Shown here piece by piece: positions 54,501 through 64,000 of a stretch of 64,000 nucleotides of DNA. A model generated the notes under the pieces. It saw only the letters and a program-made list of their open reading frames with translations. It ran no database searches and was not told the origin of the DNA. Each line of letters starts with the position of its first letter. Position 1 is the stretch's first letter. The translations under genes and the position numbers were made by a program. Source of the DNA: Sinotaia quadrata (taxonomy: Eukaryota; Mollusca; Gastropoda; Architaenioglossa; Viviparidae); NCBI GenBank assembly GCA_028829895.1, contig CM054181.1:99498360-99562359 (forward strand), read 5' to 3'.

Positions 54501-56607
54501 GAAGCAAAGCATATTCAGAAATACTGACAGCTTACTCTAACTTATCGTGACATTTATTGTTTAAACAACTTTAAATTTGATGAACATATAGTACTTAGTA
54601 CTTAAGGGGTTAAGAACAAGAATTAGTAATGAAATGATTAAAATATAATTGGAATCAGCAACAAACCCTCATATAAAAAAAGTGTGTGTTGAGTAATTTT
54701 GATATCTTATATTTCTGGGCATGACATACATAATATGCTATTTTTTGTACACGTCGTATATTTATTTATTTAAGGCAACAATTTCTTACAATGATTTTTA
54801 AATTTAATTCAGTTTTGAGATGCAAAAATTGTAACACATTACTCCTGCTAAAAGATTCATATCTTTCTTTATTTACAGCAATAATAAGGAATCCCTTTTT
54901 AAAAAAAAAAATACATCTCAATCTTTTGTAGCAGGATGAAAATAACAGCTATCATCAATTTCATTGTCTGATTTTACTTTACATTCTTTTAACTTCCTAT
55001 TTTACATTCAGCAAAGTCATAATCATTTTTTAAAAAAATGAAACTAACAAACATTGATATTATCATGTTTATTTTCTTTATTATTATTTTAGTGTCATAA
55101 TATTGAATATAGTTAACCATAACACAATATTTTCTAATTCCTCAATAAATGAATACAAATAATTTTACCAGACATAATTATATTTCTTTACTAATTGTTC
55201 TATATTGTAAACTAATTTTAATAATGCAACACACAAAATTATGAGATAGCATGCACTAATTATTATATATTATAAAAGTTAACAAAAATAATTAGAACTG
55301 GATATCCACCAATAATTTTCCTAAATAACAATTTAAGTAGGTTATTTTATGTATATTAACTTCATTTTTTCCTTTTCTACTATGAAATTATTAAAATATT
55401 CTGAATACTCTAAGTTTTTCTGATGTTTTTAAAATTTGAAAATAAATGGTCACATATTTTTTTAACTGATTATAATTCTATGTTATTGACTTACTCCACC
55501 AATGCACTTATTTATTTACTTTTTTTACAAACTTATAAATATAATTTTTTTCAAAATGTTGTACTAGATAGAAAGGGCACATCTTTCAACCAAATGAACC
55601 AAATAAAACCAAACAAAGCCAAACAAACTACCAAATGAACCAAATAAACCACTAAATGACCAAATGAACCACTGACCAAATAAAATGAATCAATGAAACA
55701 AACTAATGACCAAACAAATTAATAAACTCTGAGCTATTGAAAGAAACATTCCAACTTTCTTATTCAGTGAAAAAACCCACTGAAATTGATCATTTGTTTT
55801 ATGGTTATTGACCAAATAATAATACTTGTAACAACAATGCAAACATCTAAGCTCATACAATGACACTAACTATATAATGTACAAAGTTTGATAGAAAGGC
55901 ATAGTTTGTTTGACTTTGTTTGGTTCATTTAGCTACATTTGGTTCTTGTTGGTGAAAAGATGCTCCCAACAGAAAATCACCTATAGAAATTTAACTATGC
56001 TTGTTTGCTTGTTAGGCACATTTAATTTAGGAAATTTAGTGTCGCAAACGTGAGATAAAAACCATCAAGAAATATACAAGGATAAAGAATGTGACAAAAT
56101 TTTCTTCACTCCCCAAAATTAATGATGCATATATAACTAAATTCCTGATAATGAAAATAATAATAATGAAAGGAATTTACCTTCTTGTGCATGTGAAAAG
56201 CACAAGTCTGTAATCTTGTTTTCTTGCACACTTAATTGTTCTATAAGTATCTGGTTTTCTTCCAGCACCAGTCGTGCCTGTTCGTGGAGTTGTTTCCTGC
56301 AATGCAGTTACCATTTCTATTTTCCTCTTGGTGTGCTAGTCATAACACTCACATACACGATCAGATAAAATTTAATCTATCAATCAATATATAATTAGCA
56401 AAAATAACACAAGACAATAAACAACTAATTTGAAGTTATAATTACTTGCCCTGGATGCATGCACATGAAAATACAATGAAATAACAACAAAAGTATGGTT
56501 TTACCTGGATGCTTGAAGAAAAGGTAAAATTCAATGATTAATTGCACTACAACACTTGGGACACATGTTTTTTTTTCCATCATTCAGCCATATTGTTTGC
56601 CTGCATG

Positions 56608-56692
<85 letters not shown>

Positions 56693-59600
56693 CTATGAAT
56701 AATTGACAAATTGGAAAACACCTGAACAGACAGCATTTCCATCTTAAGCCAAAGTGCTTGCACACACACCTTTATATGTATGAGGTGCAGCTATACAATG
56801 CATTAATAGGTGTCATGCTCTTGCCATTAAACAACAGGGTGCAAGCATGCATACACACACTGCCATAAAATACAGTAACAGAATTCAACACAACAATGGA
56901 AGACATATACATGGATTTGTCCTCTTACAACCTTGGGTGTTTGCATGCATGCACACACTCACACAAACACAGCTATGAAATATAGTGATACAGAACAACA
57001 CAGCAGATCACAACTTCCTGCCATCATGTAACCAGATGTCTCCAGCTATTGAGGACAATGTACATTAGGAACAGTTATTGGCAGATGACAGAGAATGCCT
57101 TTTGGACAAAGATGCACATTTTTTCTTACTGCCACCATTAACTGAAAGAATGTCTTTGACGCATTTTGACAATGATGCGCAATTTGTTTTAAATTAAATG
57201 TATTTGTTTACTGAAAGCGCATACATGTGACCATGAAACTGGGTTTAGTTTTCCAGCAAGCAAGGGAGGAATTAATTAAACAATATTTTATTCTCTTCTC
57301 ATCTTTTCCACCTCCTGTATTTCACATACATATTCATCACAGCCTTTTAATGATTAGTTAATAAATTTTAACATAGTTTCTGTTTATTCATTTCTGAATT
57401 AATATAACTGTATTTATTAAAATATGTTTATAATTAGCCTTACATTTAAACTTTCATTTAAATAATCCTAATGATAAGCAGCAATAAACTTGATGCCATG
57501 GCAACAGCTTGGAAAAGAATGACCTGACAGCTAAGAGGCTAACGGTGGTCATCAAGAATAATATATATATAATATATCATATTCATAATTTTCCTATAAG
57601 ATATTCATCTGGCTGTAAAAGGGTTATTTCTATGAAATAAGTTTTGTTCTAGTAGAAAGGTCAATGGGAAGCAACTCTCTCATGCCTCCAAGATTAAAAA
57701 TTTTCTTTCAAAGATTCATAGTGAGTGATATAGCTGGGTGGTGGGTGGAAATGAAAAAAAAGTATTAATAAAATTTGAATTTTTATCATGTGTAAAAACC
57801 ATCATACATTTTAGACCTCTAATAGGAAAAACAAATTTAGTAAAAGACTTAAAATAAATAACTGAATGATTAATCAGACACATATATAAATAGATTTATA
57901 GACAAATATTCAGTGATTCATTTAAGATTAAGATAGACCAATTCAAAACTAGTTTAATAACAATTAAAATCAGACACAGTATCACAAGATTTGAAGCTCC
58001 AGTGACTAATAATATTTTTTAAATAGGAATTTTATTTGAGTGAATGTTTGTGTGCTTGTACAAATTTCTACATTCAACAGTGATGGTGGTGCTAAAATCT
58101 TGATATATTCATATCCTTTTATCAAATATGTATTTATAGTTTTTTTAAATTAAATTTTCCAAAAAATCTGTCATGTTACAAACCATTCAGAAGTGCTGAG
58201 CTGCCCAGCACCTCCTTGAAGTCGTAGTTTCTGGTTCTCTCTCAACACCTCTTCTGTCCGAACTTTCAACTCTTTCATTTCTTTCTGATGCCTTTCTAAA
58301 GCCCCTTCTTTCTCTTTAATTAGGTCATCATAGGCCAGAAAAAGAGGGGCCAAGTAACGTCTGTTTATCTAAACAAATTATTGTAATGCTTAATTAACCT
58401 CAACAAATGGTTTAATTTATTTAGTATTTCTTACAGAATGTTATTATCAAATCATTTTATCAATCTATCTGAGCACACAGTTGGAAGTATTCATTGCATA
58501 TCACTGAGGAAATTAATCTTTTGTATACGACTATGCTATCATTATCAATCACATATTTGTGTGACAACAATCTAAGTAAGTAATTTAACTTTTAAAATTG
58601 TGGTTTGTCACTATAATTTTTAAGTGCAGTTAATTGATTTAGTCTATTGCAGTAAATTTATAAAAGTCAGGATGATCTTAAACAAAAATAAAAAGATTAA
58701 TTGAGAAAGAATTATCACTGGTAAATTAACAAAATATTTATTTAATCATAAATTACATGCCAACAATAGTGATTCTGTGGTGAGTAAATTTGCCTAACCC
58801 TACTTCTAAACTTAATTGTTATATAAATTGTTAAATGTCAAAATGACATGACCTTGGGCACTTCTTATGATGATATTTTTGAGTTGGAGTAAACAACTCT
58901 GGTGGAGAATATGCTAGAACTTGCTGATGCAATCCAAACCAGTTCCAAGTGGATGAGTACTTTTTCTAATAGTCTAATACTAATACTAATAGTCTTTCAC
59001 CTGTTCATAACAACTTCATCCAATGAGGATAGATCAAAAGTTATTTTGTTGATGAAAGTCAATATTCTAATCACTGTGATTTGATGAAACTAGAGTTCAG
59101 TCATAAAGGTGATCGTTAGCTTATGCGAAGTTAAGTGACTGTGAAAGGAAGAATGAACTTATTATTTCATACATGTTTGATATTAATCTATGATTTGAAA
59201 TGGAGAATGCTTTATGTAATTGAATCATTTACTAATTTGATTATGTTGTACAACATTATACTTCTGAATTTTGATCGATGCTATATTTCTTACGCTGCAT
59301 GTGTATCAGGTTAATGAATATTGTTGCATTTGTAAGTTGAGAATGTGTGAAAAGAGAGAAAGGAGTTTAGAGATGAAATGTGCCTGAAATTTAATGCTGC
59401 CTTGATTTGACTTTTGCAAAAAGGAGCAAGCTTTATTTCTTTGATGCTTTTGATTTGCTTCCGACTGCAGTGATCATGTTGGTGTGTGTATCCAACATTA
59501 TCACTGAACTTATCAGTAAAAGCGTTGTTGTAAATTGATTCCTGTGAATTCCATTTGAGAAAAATGAGGCTTGAGTTTGGTCTTGAGAATTCATGAAGAT

Positions 59601-62600
59601 GTTTTTTAACATTTTTTGTTGTGTGCTTATATAGCGCACAGGAAGATTCTAGAACATTCTAGACTTTGATAGCACATACAAAGTTCTGGTTGACTTTTCA
59701 TGGTGTGCTCTTTGAGCGCATTGAAGGTTCTGGAACAGTTGTGTAACATGCCTAGAAGGGGTACACTAGACTGTAACCTAATACAAAAAAGAAAAGTGCT
59801 TATTGCAAACTGAATGATTGAACAGATGCCAGCGACAGCTGCCATCATTGAAAAGGTTATGTACATTGACTGTAATTATCTCTGAAACTCCACTCTCATT
59901 TCTATGATGAGTTATTCTATGAATGTGATTATATATCCTATGCTAGGATAAACTGAATGAGTCTAGCATTATTCAAAAATTGTTGTGAAGTGACATAAAT
60001 GTCAATGCTCTTTTGATTATATTCATATGTTGTATATTTGATTTAATTTAATAAATTTATTGTTAAATTTATGAACCTTCTTGCACATATGTTAAAATTT
60101 ATGTTGGAGTAATAGTGGTGGATGGGGGCTTTTAGTAAGAAGTTTTCACTTGCAGAAACAATGTGACAGTAAAACTTCTAGAAGTTTCCACCTGCAGAAA
60201 CATTATGTGACAGTAAAACTTCTATCTAAGAGTAGAGTTCTACAACATCCTTATAATCCACCAAGTGAGAGACAAGTTCGTTCTTGTGGGAGAATTATTA
60301 ATAACTATAAATTAAGAGTCTCAATCACTTGTAATTAATTATGTATTGTTAATTAATAAATAATAACCATAACAAGTGAAGGCTGCCCAGAGAGGTGTCA
60401 CAGATTCCAATTTAACTGGACAAATTATTGTCTTTCAAACTTTTAGAGGCAAGTCACTGACTTAATACAAACTCACACCCCAAAACAGAAAGATTTCCAA
60501 GCCATGGAGAGTCAGTCGCATTTTGTGCTGATTTCTGCAGACTATGGAACAAAACTGTTTATGGATGTTTTACTAAGTCAATGAGTAACAGAAAATAAGC
60601 CAGAAAATGTTTAATCACAAGCAGAGAAGATAATATCTACAGTGGCTATCTTCTTGAATGTCAATCTGATCTCATTTGCACTTAATTCATGTTCCAAAAA
60701 TTAAGTAAACATTTGTATATATCAGTCACATGCAGAAATAGGAAATAACCCATCAGTAACATTCCTTGGACTAAAGTGGCTATGCACTTGCACACTCAAA
60801 CATTTTTTATTAATATCAATTATTGAAATCCTGTATATTCTCATTGTAAAATAATGATTTTTTAAGTCTAAAACAATGAGTTTGTATTTAATTTCATTTT
60901 ATAAAATTCTATGTTGTACATCTGGCAAAAGTGACAAGAATGAACATCCCTTTACTCAAGATTTTTTCCAAAGTCCCCAAAAGCTATATGCACATTAATC
61001 AACACATTAAACTACATAAAGAAGAAATAGAAAATATTAACAAGAGCAATGTTACTTTTAGTAACATTCCCTATATTAACAAACAAATGTTACTTTGAGT
61101 AATATTCTCTATATCAGGGGTTCTCAACAAGGGGGGAATTCCTCCAGGATGGGTGGGTGGTGGTGGTATTTTAGGATTTTAAGGGGGTAACTGGGACATT
61201 CCCTGCATAAATTTATGTTACTGAGCACAACCAAAAATTGTATCCTTGCAGACTTGTTATTTGAGATGATAATGGCAGCAGTTTCTCCTGGGCATCTTGA
61301 GGATGAATTGACCTCAAACATTTTCAGCATTGCAGGACAGTGCTCTCACAACTTCAGGATGTTATAATTTTCTGGCACTGAATACAACAATGAGCTGTGG
61401 CAATTTCAAGACAAAAATCAAGATGAGAAAAATGTTTGCATCAGTGGACTACAGTTGAAGTCTGGTCATAAAGGATAAAAGCATTTGTGATGGCAGAATT
61501 TACTAGAAACCCAAAAATGTATTTTCAGGCCTTCTTGAAATTCTGCCCACAGAATTCTCTTCTAGTCATGAATGTCTGCTCCATTCATGTGAGAATAGTA
61601 GTCAAAGAGGTCTTGTAGTTGAAGAACAGGTTGATGAGCACCAATGGGTCCATGCATCAGTAAGCTCACTGCATGAAGGTTGGGTCACTGAAGGTTGACA
61701 GGATGGCCACTTGTTTTTTTTTCTCCTGCCACAACAATGCAGTTGCATTACTGTTTCCCTTCCTCAGAATTTTGATTTCAACTCATTGTAAATTTGGCAC
61801 TCATTTCAGCTCTTGTGGAAAACCTTTTCTTTGCCATCTTATAGTTCCACAGGCATACAACCCTCTCTTGAGCAAATCTTCCATAAGTTGGTGAGATGTA
61901 AAAACATTATCAAAAAAAAAAAATAACTGCTGACAGTTTTGTGACAACATAATGACCAAGTCCATGAAAAATTTAGTGGAGACTTTTATGGCCAAGGTAA
62001 ATTTTAAACTTGCACAAATATATAGTGCCACTCTTGCAGAGCACTCACACTTTGATTCCATGCTTTATTGGTTTTGATGACTGTAGATACACAAGATACC
62101 TGGTAAAACGAATCATTGATTCGTCTATTACCAACTGACACTGAGCTATGAATGTAGTTGCCAGAGTAGCCACAACTCCTTTCACTTTGTATAAACACTG
62201 GATAACACACCTGTTGTTCACCTGATAAAATACTACATGCATACTGGATAACGCAGCTGCAGTATATTCTCAAACATACTGGAGAATGCAGCTACAGACC
62301 ACTTAATAATGCGCCATGGACCACAAATGGTCCACAGATCAGAGGATGGGAACCACTGGTTTATAGAATTGGTGAACTATCAGGGGGTTTCCACATAAAT
62401 TATTTTCTTAAGTGATGGTTACTCAGACAGTAAAGAATTAATTTGTTTCCCCAGCAAACAAGACATCCAGTCAATCATTATCTCCCCTTATCATTAAGAG
62501 ATGTTTCAATTATCTCTTTATCTGATAAATATTCAGGGAATATTTATTTTACAAAGAAAAATTCTAGTTTCCATCATACACGAGACAAGTAAACAATAGG

Positions 62601-64000
62601 AGAATAACAAACTTTTCTACATAAGTTACATTGTATTCCTGTCTGAATTTCTTTTTGTACTTCGTATATGTAAATCTAATTTTAATGTTGATCAAACACT
62701 CAATGGAAAATGTTACTTTGATAATGACTCATGAGAATGAGAGAAGGCAGACTTACGAAAGAGATTTACAAGGGGAAAAGGTACATATTAGAATTAACAA
62801 TAGGAAAAATCACAAGAGCAATTACAAAAGGAAAAGGCACATATCTGAGATTTCTAAATGGAAAAGGCACACATAGGATATGTACAAAGGAAAAAGGCAC
62901 ACATCAGATATTAACAAAGGAAAAAGACACAGAGATTTATAAAGGGAAAAGGCAGAGATTTACAAAAGAAAACCCCAGAACTTATAAAGTAAAAATGTAT
63001 ACATGAGATATTTACAAAAGAAAAAACTACGCAAGATAGACTGAGACACAGAAAAACTGTAGTGATCTTACATTATATCTGGGCCAGAAAAGCATATACT
63101 TACCAACCAGGATGGAATCGGTCCATCAGCTGGCAAACACTGAGATTGAGATGACTGAAGATAAAAAAAGAAATTTACAATTTTAAATAAATTCTTCCTT
63201 AAGCTAAAATTTTAATCTTAGGATAGACTATACAGAAGAGAAAAGCATGAACTACTGAAGGCAAGCAGACACCCTCCTAATAACTGCTATAATTCTTATT
63301 CAAGCGGAAGACTGCTAAAGATGTAGAAGAAGCAACACCTGCATTCTTATGTAGCCCTATCCCTACCTGTGCACAGGAAGAGGACATCTTCAAAACTGTT
63401 TGGATAAAAGAAGTAAAAAGAAAAAGGTGCATATGCATATGCATATTTCCTGGTGCTAATCTTTGCTAAGGGTGGGTGAATACAAATTTCCTTCCTCTCG
63501 CATAAGCAATGCATTCTTCTTTGCTACTTTTTGTGCTAAGGGTGGCTGGGTGTACTGCATTTTCCCTACCTCTTGGTATAAACAAGATACCATAGTCATC
63601 TGTCCACAAACACTAATCGTCTATACCAAATAAGGAAGGCTGCCCTCAAGTAAACTCATAATGCAGTTGACTCAAAATATGCATCAAACAACAATTAGAC
63701 TTAGAGACAAATAATGGTGCTACCTATCTTGCCAAGAAGTAAAACGGAGCTAGTTTCTAAAAGAAAATAAGAGAAATTACTTATCCATTCTGCCAATGGT
63801 TTAAATATGTATTTTGTAAATACCTATAATAATGGAATGCAGACTAATCACAAATGATATTCACCTCTTCAGAAGACAATGGCCTATATTTGCTCTGATA
63901 TTTGCTTAGTTCACAACTGAGCCTCTGCACATAGTTTTTAAAAAATTCATTCTCTTTTTTCATCTCTTGAACATAGTGGTTCCGAAGCATTGTATCTGCA
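38395..64000 (-). CDS. CEP89: CEP89 (CCDC123), 3' part, 13 exons joined
   Basis: CEP89 is a coiled-coil protein of the distal appendages of the mother centriole, needed for membrane docking and cilium formation; a mitochondrial role is also reported. The exons join in one frame for 471 codons plus TGA. Landmarks in order: ELSKYQSKYRPL; PIPSWL followed by RRYLAPLFLAYDDLIKEKE; TSEWKQLHEQARLVLEENQ; a long Glu/Lys/Gln coiled coil; GKLEERLK; QEYEREIRYLRLLVKEKED; and EDLEVMWQAASSENQHLKD. These line up with vertebrate CEP89 in the same order. The protein is helical, with no membrane segment. The promoter and N-terminus lie beyond 64000. The gene converges on ACIN1. Confidence 0.95.
39932..40223. mobile_element. 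Tigger-like MITE with TA target site
   Basis: The left end TAGGAGGTCCCCAAGTTATG and the reverse complement of the right end, CAGGAGGTTCCCTACTTAAG, match at most positions. Both are flanked by TA. The length is 292 bp, with no coding sequence. End type and TA duplication fit pogo/Tigger relatives in the Tc1/mariner group. Confidence 0.65.
40903..40935. repeat. GGT microsatellite
   Basis: About nine GGT units after a short G-run. Confidence 0.93.
40989..41150. repeat. About 47-bp tandem repeat, 4 diverged copies
   Basis: ACTGTACCTACAAGTG recurs near 40990, 41030, 41075 and 41115, each followed by a T-rich stretch of variable length. Confidence 0.85.
41240..41530. repeat. Degenerate tandem repeat of about 42 bp
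   Basis: Units carry variants of ACTTATACAAAATATGTTGC followed by CACACAAAACAGG. About six diverged copies are visible in a CEP89 intron. Confidence 0.75.
43525..43647 (-). CDS. CEP89: CEP89 exon with IRYLRLLVKEKED
   Basis: It encodes KLKEQDNAFNRQRQEYERE, then IRYLRLLVKEKEDIIRTM and EGVK. It matches the vertebrate RQEMRHL...LKDKQE block. Acceptor TTTGCAG, donor GTAAGT. Confidence 0.95.
45299..45345 (-). CDS. CEP89: CEP89 15-codon exon
   Basis: It encodes MYKLKASAKLQTVAE and two bases of a Lys codon completed at 43647. Acceptor TTTTACAG, donor GTAAAT. It continues the GKLEE block as in vertebrates. Confidence 0.9.
45478..45516. repeat. CA microsatellite
   Basis: CACGCACGCACG passes into a pure CA run. 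Confidence 0.93.
45571..45984. repeat. 30-bp minisatellite, about 14 near-identical units
   Basis: The unit contains TATATTGTTTATTAGTTCAT and repeats about 14 times with almost no change. Two neighbouring copies share one T-to-C change (TTATATTCAT at 45661 and 45691). Because 30 is a multiple of three, the array keeps a frame open (a repeated FISSYYIYIL peptide); I take this as an artefact. It lies in a CEP89 intron. Confidence 0.96.
46482..46571 (-). CDS. CEP89: CEP89 exon with GKLEERLK
   Basis: A 90-bp phase 0/0 exon. It encodes VKEQQQDCKETINHMLGTN then VAKGKLEERLK, matching the vertebrate LGKLEEKVK block. Acceptor ATTGCAG, donor GTTAGT. Confidence 0.93.
46572..49300 (-). other. CEP89 intron
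   Basis: It contains the 29-bp minisatellite. A weaker two-copy repeat around TTAACACCAAG lies at about 47230-47320. Nothing else recognised. Confidence 0.65.
48537..48900. repeat. 29-bp minisatellite, about 12 to 13 copies
   Basis: The unit TATTACTATTACAGGTGTAT followed by AGTAGACCA repeats with minor changes (AGTAAACCA, CAGATG). It lies in a CEP89 intron. Confidence 0.94.
49301..49342 (-). CDS. CEP89: CEP89 14-codon exon
   Basis: A 42-bp phase 0/0 exon between TTATCAG and GTAAAT. It encodes VEKTALERDTAFKV, which matches the vertebrate ITQERDSL position. Confidence 0.88.
49849..49948 (-). CDS. CEP89: CEP89 coiled-coil exon
   Basis: It encodes KTQNKILILQKAVEQSENKE then LIIQNELANVIRI. Acceptor TTTAACAG, donor GTAAGT. 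It aligns with the KIEVLKKQVE...LANLVG part of the vertebrate protein. Confidence 0.92.
50111..50329. repeat. 70-bp tandem repeat, 3 copies plus a stub
   Basis: Copies start with GTCTAAAATATTCT at 50111, 50181 and 50251, with a partial copy at 50321. Copies 2 and 3 are almost the same. Confidence 0.93.
50455..50705. repeat. About 37-bp tandem repeat
   Basis: CTTTCATTCCAACTTTCTAC and CTTTCAATCCAACTAGCTAC units alternate with GATAATGTTAAGTAGAA-like spacers over about seven units. Confidence 0.85.
51045..51148 (-). CDS. CEP89: CEP89 coiled-coil exon
   Basis: It encodes ASEDERRKHTMAAIELGAEN then KQLKAEIKTLHKVI. Acceptor TTTTTAG, donor AG|GTATTA. The split Arg codon is completed at 49948. Confidence 0.9.
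51829..51892 (-). CDS. CEP89: CEP89 small coiled-coil exon
   Basis: It completes an Arg codon and encodes SIHDEKEQLEKEKETFTNK then LK. Strong T-rich acceptor and donor GTGAGT. Phase 2 in, phase 0 out. Confidence 0.88.
51893..53769 (-). other. CEP89 intron
   Basis: AT-rich, with the 80-bp duplication only. Confidence 0.65.
52954..53119. repeat. About 80-bp direct duplication, 2 copies
   Basis: Two consecutive copies share GAGATATAATTTTACAAGAG and CTCTCTCTTCAAAAAC, with few differences. Confidence 0.9.
53770..53950 (-). CDS. CEP89: CEP89 coiled-coil exon
   Basis: It encodes VNRLMKRQTHLETEKQESE, a Lys/Glu/Gln coiled coil, then HDQLLLNSNNHVTM and IISDLKR. Acceptor TATTTCAG, donor GTGAGT. The frame agrees with both neighbours. 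Confidence 0.9.
54396..54616. mobile_element. Possible small TTAA-ended element
   Basis: The left end reads TTAACCTGCTGAGG and the reverse complement of the right end reads TTAACCCCTTAAG. The short matching ends and TTAA borders would fit a 210-bp piggyBac-type MITE, but the inverted repeat is only about six clear bases. Confidence 0.25.
55583..55965. repeat. Inverted repeat with CCAAA-rich arms
   Basis: The left arm (about 55583-55630) contains AACCAAACAAAGCCAAACAA. The right arm (about 55898-55965), read on the - strand, contains AACCAAACAAAGTCAAACAA and CATCTTTTCACC, matching CATCTTTCAACC. The arms are about 270 bases apart. The stretch after the left arm (to 55720) is a degenerate CCAAATGAA simple repeat. 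Confidence 0.7.
56181..56296 (-). CDS. CEP89: CEP89 coiled-coil exon
   Basis: It completes the Trp codon and encodes KQLHEQARLVLEENQILIEQ and LSVQENKITDL. It ends in phase 1 before GTAAAT. Matches the LVLEEN segment of vertebrate CEP89. Confidence 0.93.
56297..58183 (-). other. CEP89 intron
   Basis: It contains CA microsatellites (56606-56960) and a short TA run near 57560. No gene was recognised. Confidence 0.65.
56606..56690. repeat. Long CA microsatellite
   Basis: About 40 CA dinucleotides with one CATA interruption. Shorter CA tracts follow at 56760-56960. Confidence 0.95.
58184..58368 (-). CDS. CEP89: CEP89 exon with RYLAPLFLAYDD block
   Basis: Acceptor TTGTTTAG, donor G|GTTTGT. It encodes INRRYLAPLFLAYDDLIKEK, a coiled coil through VRTEEVLRENQKLRLQ, and LSTSEW. 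The RYLAPLFLAY-x-D block is the most conserved part of the family. It ends with TG of a Trp codon. Confidence 0.95.
59626..59735 (-). promoter_or_regulatory. Heat-shock-type promoter: two HSE clusters and a TATA box
   Basis: Two runs of alternating GAA/TTC pentamers are perfectly spaced. The proximal one (59642-59664) reads GAAGATTCTAGAACATTC on the + strand, four exact modules plus a partial fifth. The distal one (59723-59735) is GAAGGTTCTGGAA, three exact modules. On the - strand a TATATAAG box follows at 59626-59633, nine bases beyond the proximal cluster, so transcription would start near 59600 and run toward CEP89 exon 3. HSF binds arrays of this form. No coding sequence is recognised just downstream, and an AATAAA lies on the - strand near 59440. 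Confidence 0.6.
61114..62358. mobile_element. hAT-like element, 1.2 kb, decayed
   Basis: The left end is CAGGGGTTCTCAAC. The right end on the - strand is CAGTGGTTCCCATC. These are typical imperfect hAT terminal repeats. The flanking 8-mers (CTCTATAT and GTTTATAG) match at only five places, so the target duplication has decayed or the boundary is off. No transposase was recognised inside, only short broken frames. Confidence 0.6.
62755..63025. repeat. Degenerate GGAAAAGGCAC tandem repeat
   Basis: AAAGGAAAAGGCACACAT-type units of roughly 25-30 bp occur about nine times with many changes. They lie in a CEP89 intron next to the exon at 63104. Confidence 0.8.
63104..63154 (-). CDS. CEP89: CEP89 small exon
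   Basis: A 51-bp phase 0/0 exon with acceptor TCTTCAG and donor GTAAGT. It encodes SSQSQCLPADGPIPSWL. The final PSWL joins directly to the next exon's RYLAPLF block. Confidence 0.88.
63865..64000 (-). CDS. CEP89: CEP89 exon (5' edge cut by window)
   Basis: It encodes ADTMLRNHYVQEMKKENEFF, then YVQRLSCELSKYQSKYRPLS and SEE, before the donor GTGAAT. ELSKYQ...RPL is a CEP89 landmark. The exon continues past the window edge, so its start is unknown. Confidence 0.88.

Noticed and set aside
56580..56769. Frames made of alternating Cys and Val
   Set aside because: They come from the CA/GT microsatellite.
59627..59866. 79-residue - strand frame across the heat-shock elements
   Set aside because: It begins upstream of and runs through the promoter motifs, and has no recognisable domain.
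1..64000. CRISPR arrays, operons, rRNA or prokaryotic features
   Set aside because: The direct repeats lack spacer-repeat structure, and the genes are spliced animal genes.

Overview
The window looks like nuclear DNA from an invertebrate animal. It is AT-rich, has small coding exons separated by introns of 0.1 to 7 kb, uses GT-AG splice sites, and contains many microsatellites, minisatellites and decayed DNA transposons. Nothing in it is bacterial. A mollusc or another lophotrochozoan is my guess from the overall texture only; the sequence does not prove a taxon.

Two conserved single-copy genes fill most of the window and face each other tail to tail. On the + strand (399-34300) is the 3' part of ACIN1 (acinus), the scaffold of the ASAP/PSAP splicing complexes. 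I could join 13 exons in one unbroken frame, giving 1,206 codons plus a stop at 32962. They cover a long Ser/Lys/Glu-rich exon, the RRM, the RNPS1-SAP18 binding (RSB) motif and the Arg/Asp/Glu-rich tail. The N-terminal SAP-domain part lies upstream of the window. On the - strand (64000-38395) is the 3' part of CEP89 (CCDC123), a coiled-coil protein of centriolar distal appendages. Its 13 exons also join in one frame, giving 471 codons plus a stop; the N-terminus lies beyond position 64000. About 4 kb separate the two 3' ends.

The introns and the intergenic gap hold the accessory material. There is a 1.43-kb non-autonomous piggyBac-type element with TTAA target sites and an internal duplication of about 0.4 kb (30711-32140), and a frameshifted relic of a piggyBac-like transposase (about 23.4-23.9 kb). 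A pogo/Tigger-like transposase tail lies at about 26.5 kb. There is a 200-bp hAT-type MITE with a perfect 8-bp target duplication (35823-36022), a larger hAT-like element (61114-62358), and a Tigger-like MITE (39932-40223). At least ten minisatellites are present, the cleanest being a 30-bp repeat of about 14 units at 45571-45984.

The most unusual signal is in a CEP89 intron. Two clusters of perfectly spaced heat-shock elements lie just upstream of a TATA box on the - strand (59626-59735). They look like a complete heat-shock promoter with no recognised coding sequence of its own, placed upstream of CEP89 exon 3. Other points of interest are a tandem NAGNAG acceptor and candidate alternative exons in ACIN1, loss of the vertebrate caspase-site motif, and a possible decayed intronless gene copy at 17.3-18.4 kb.
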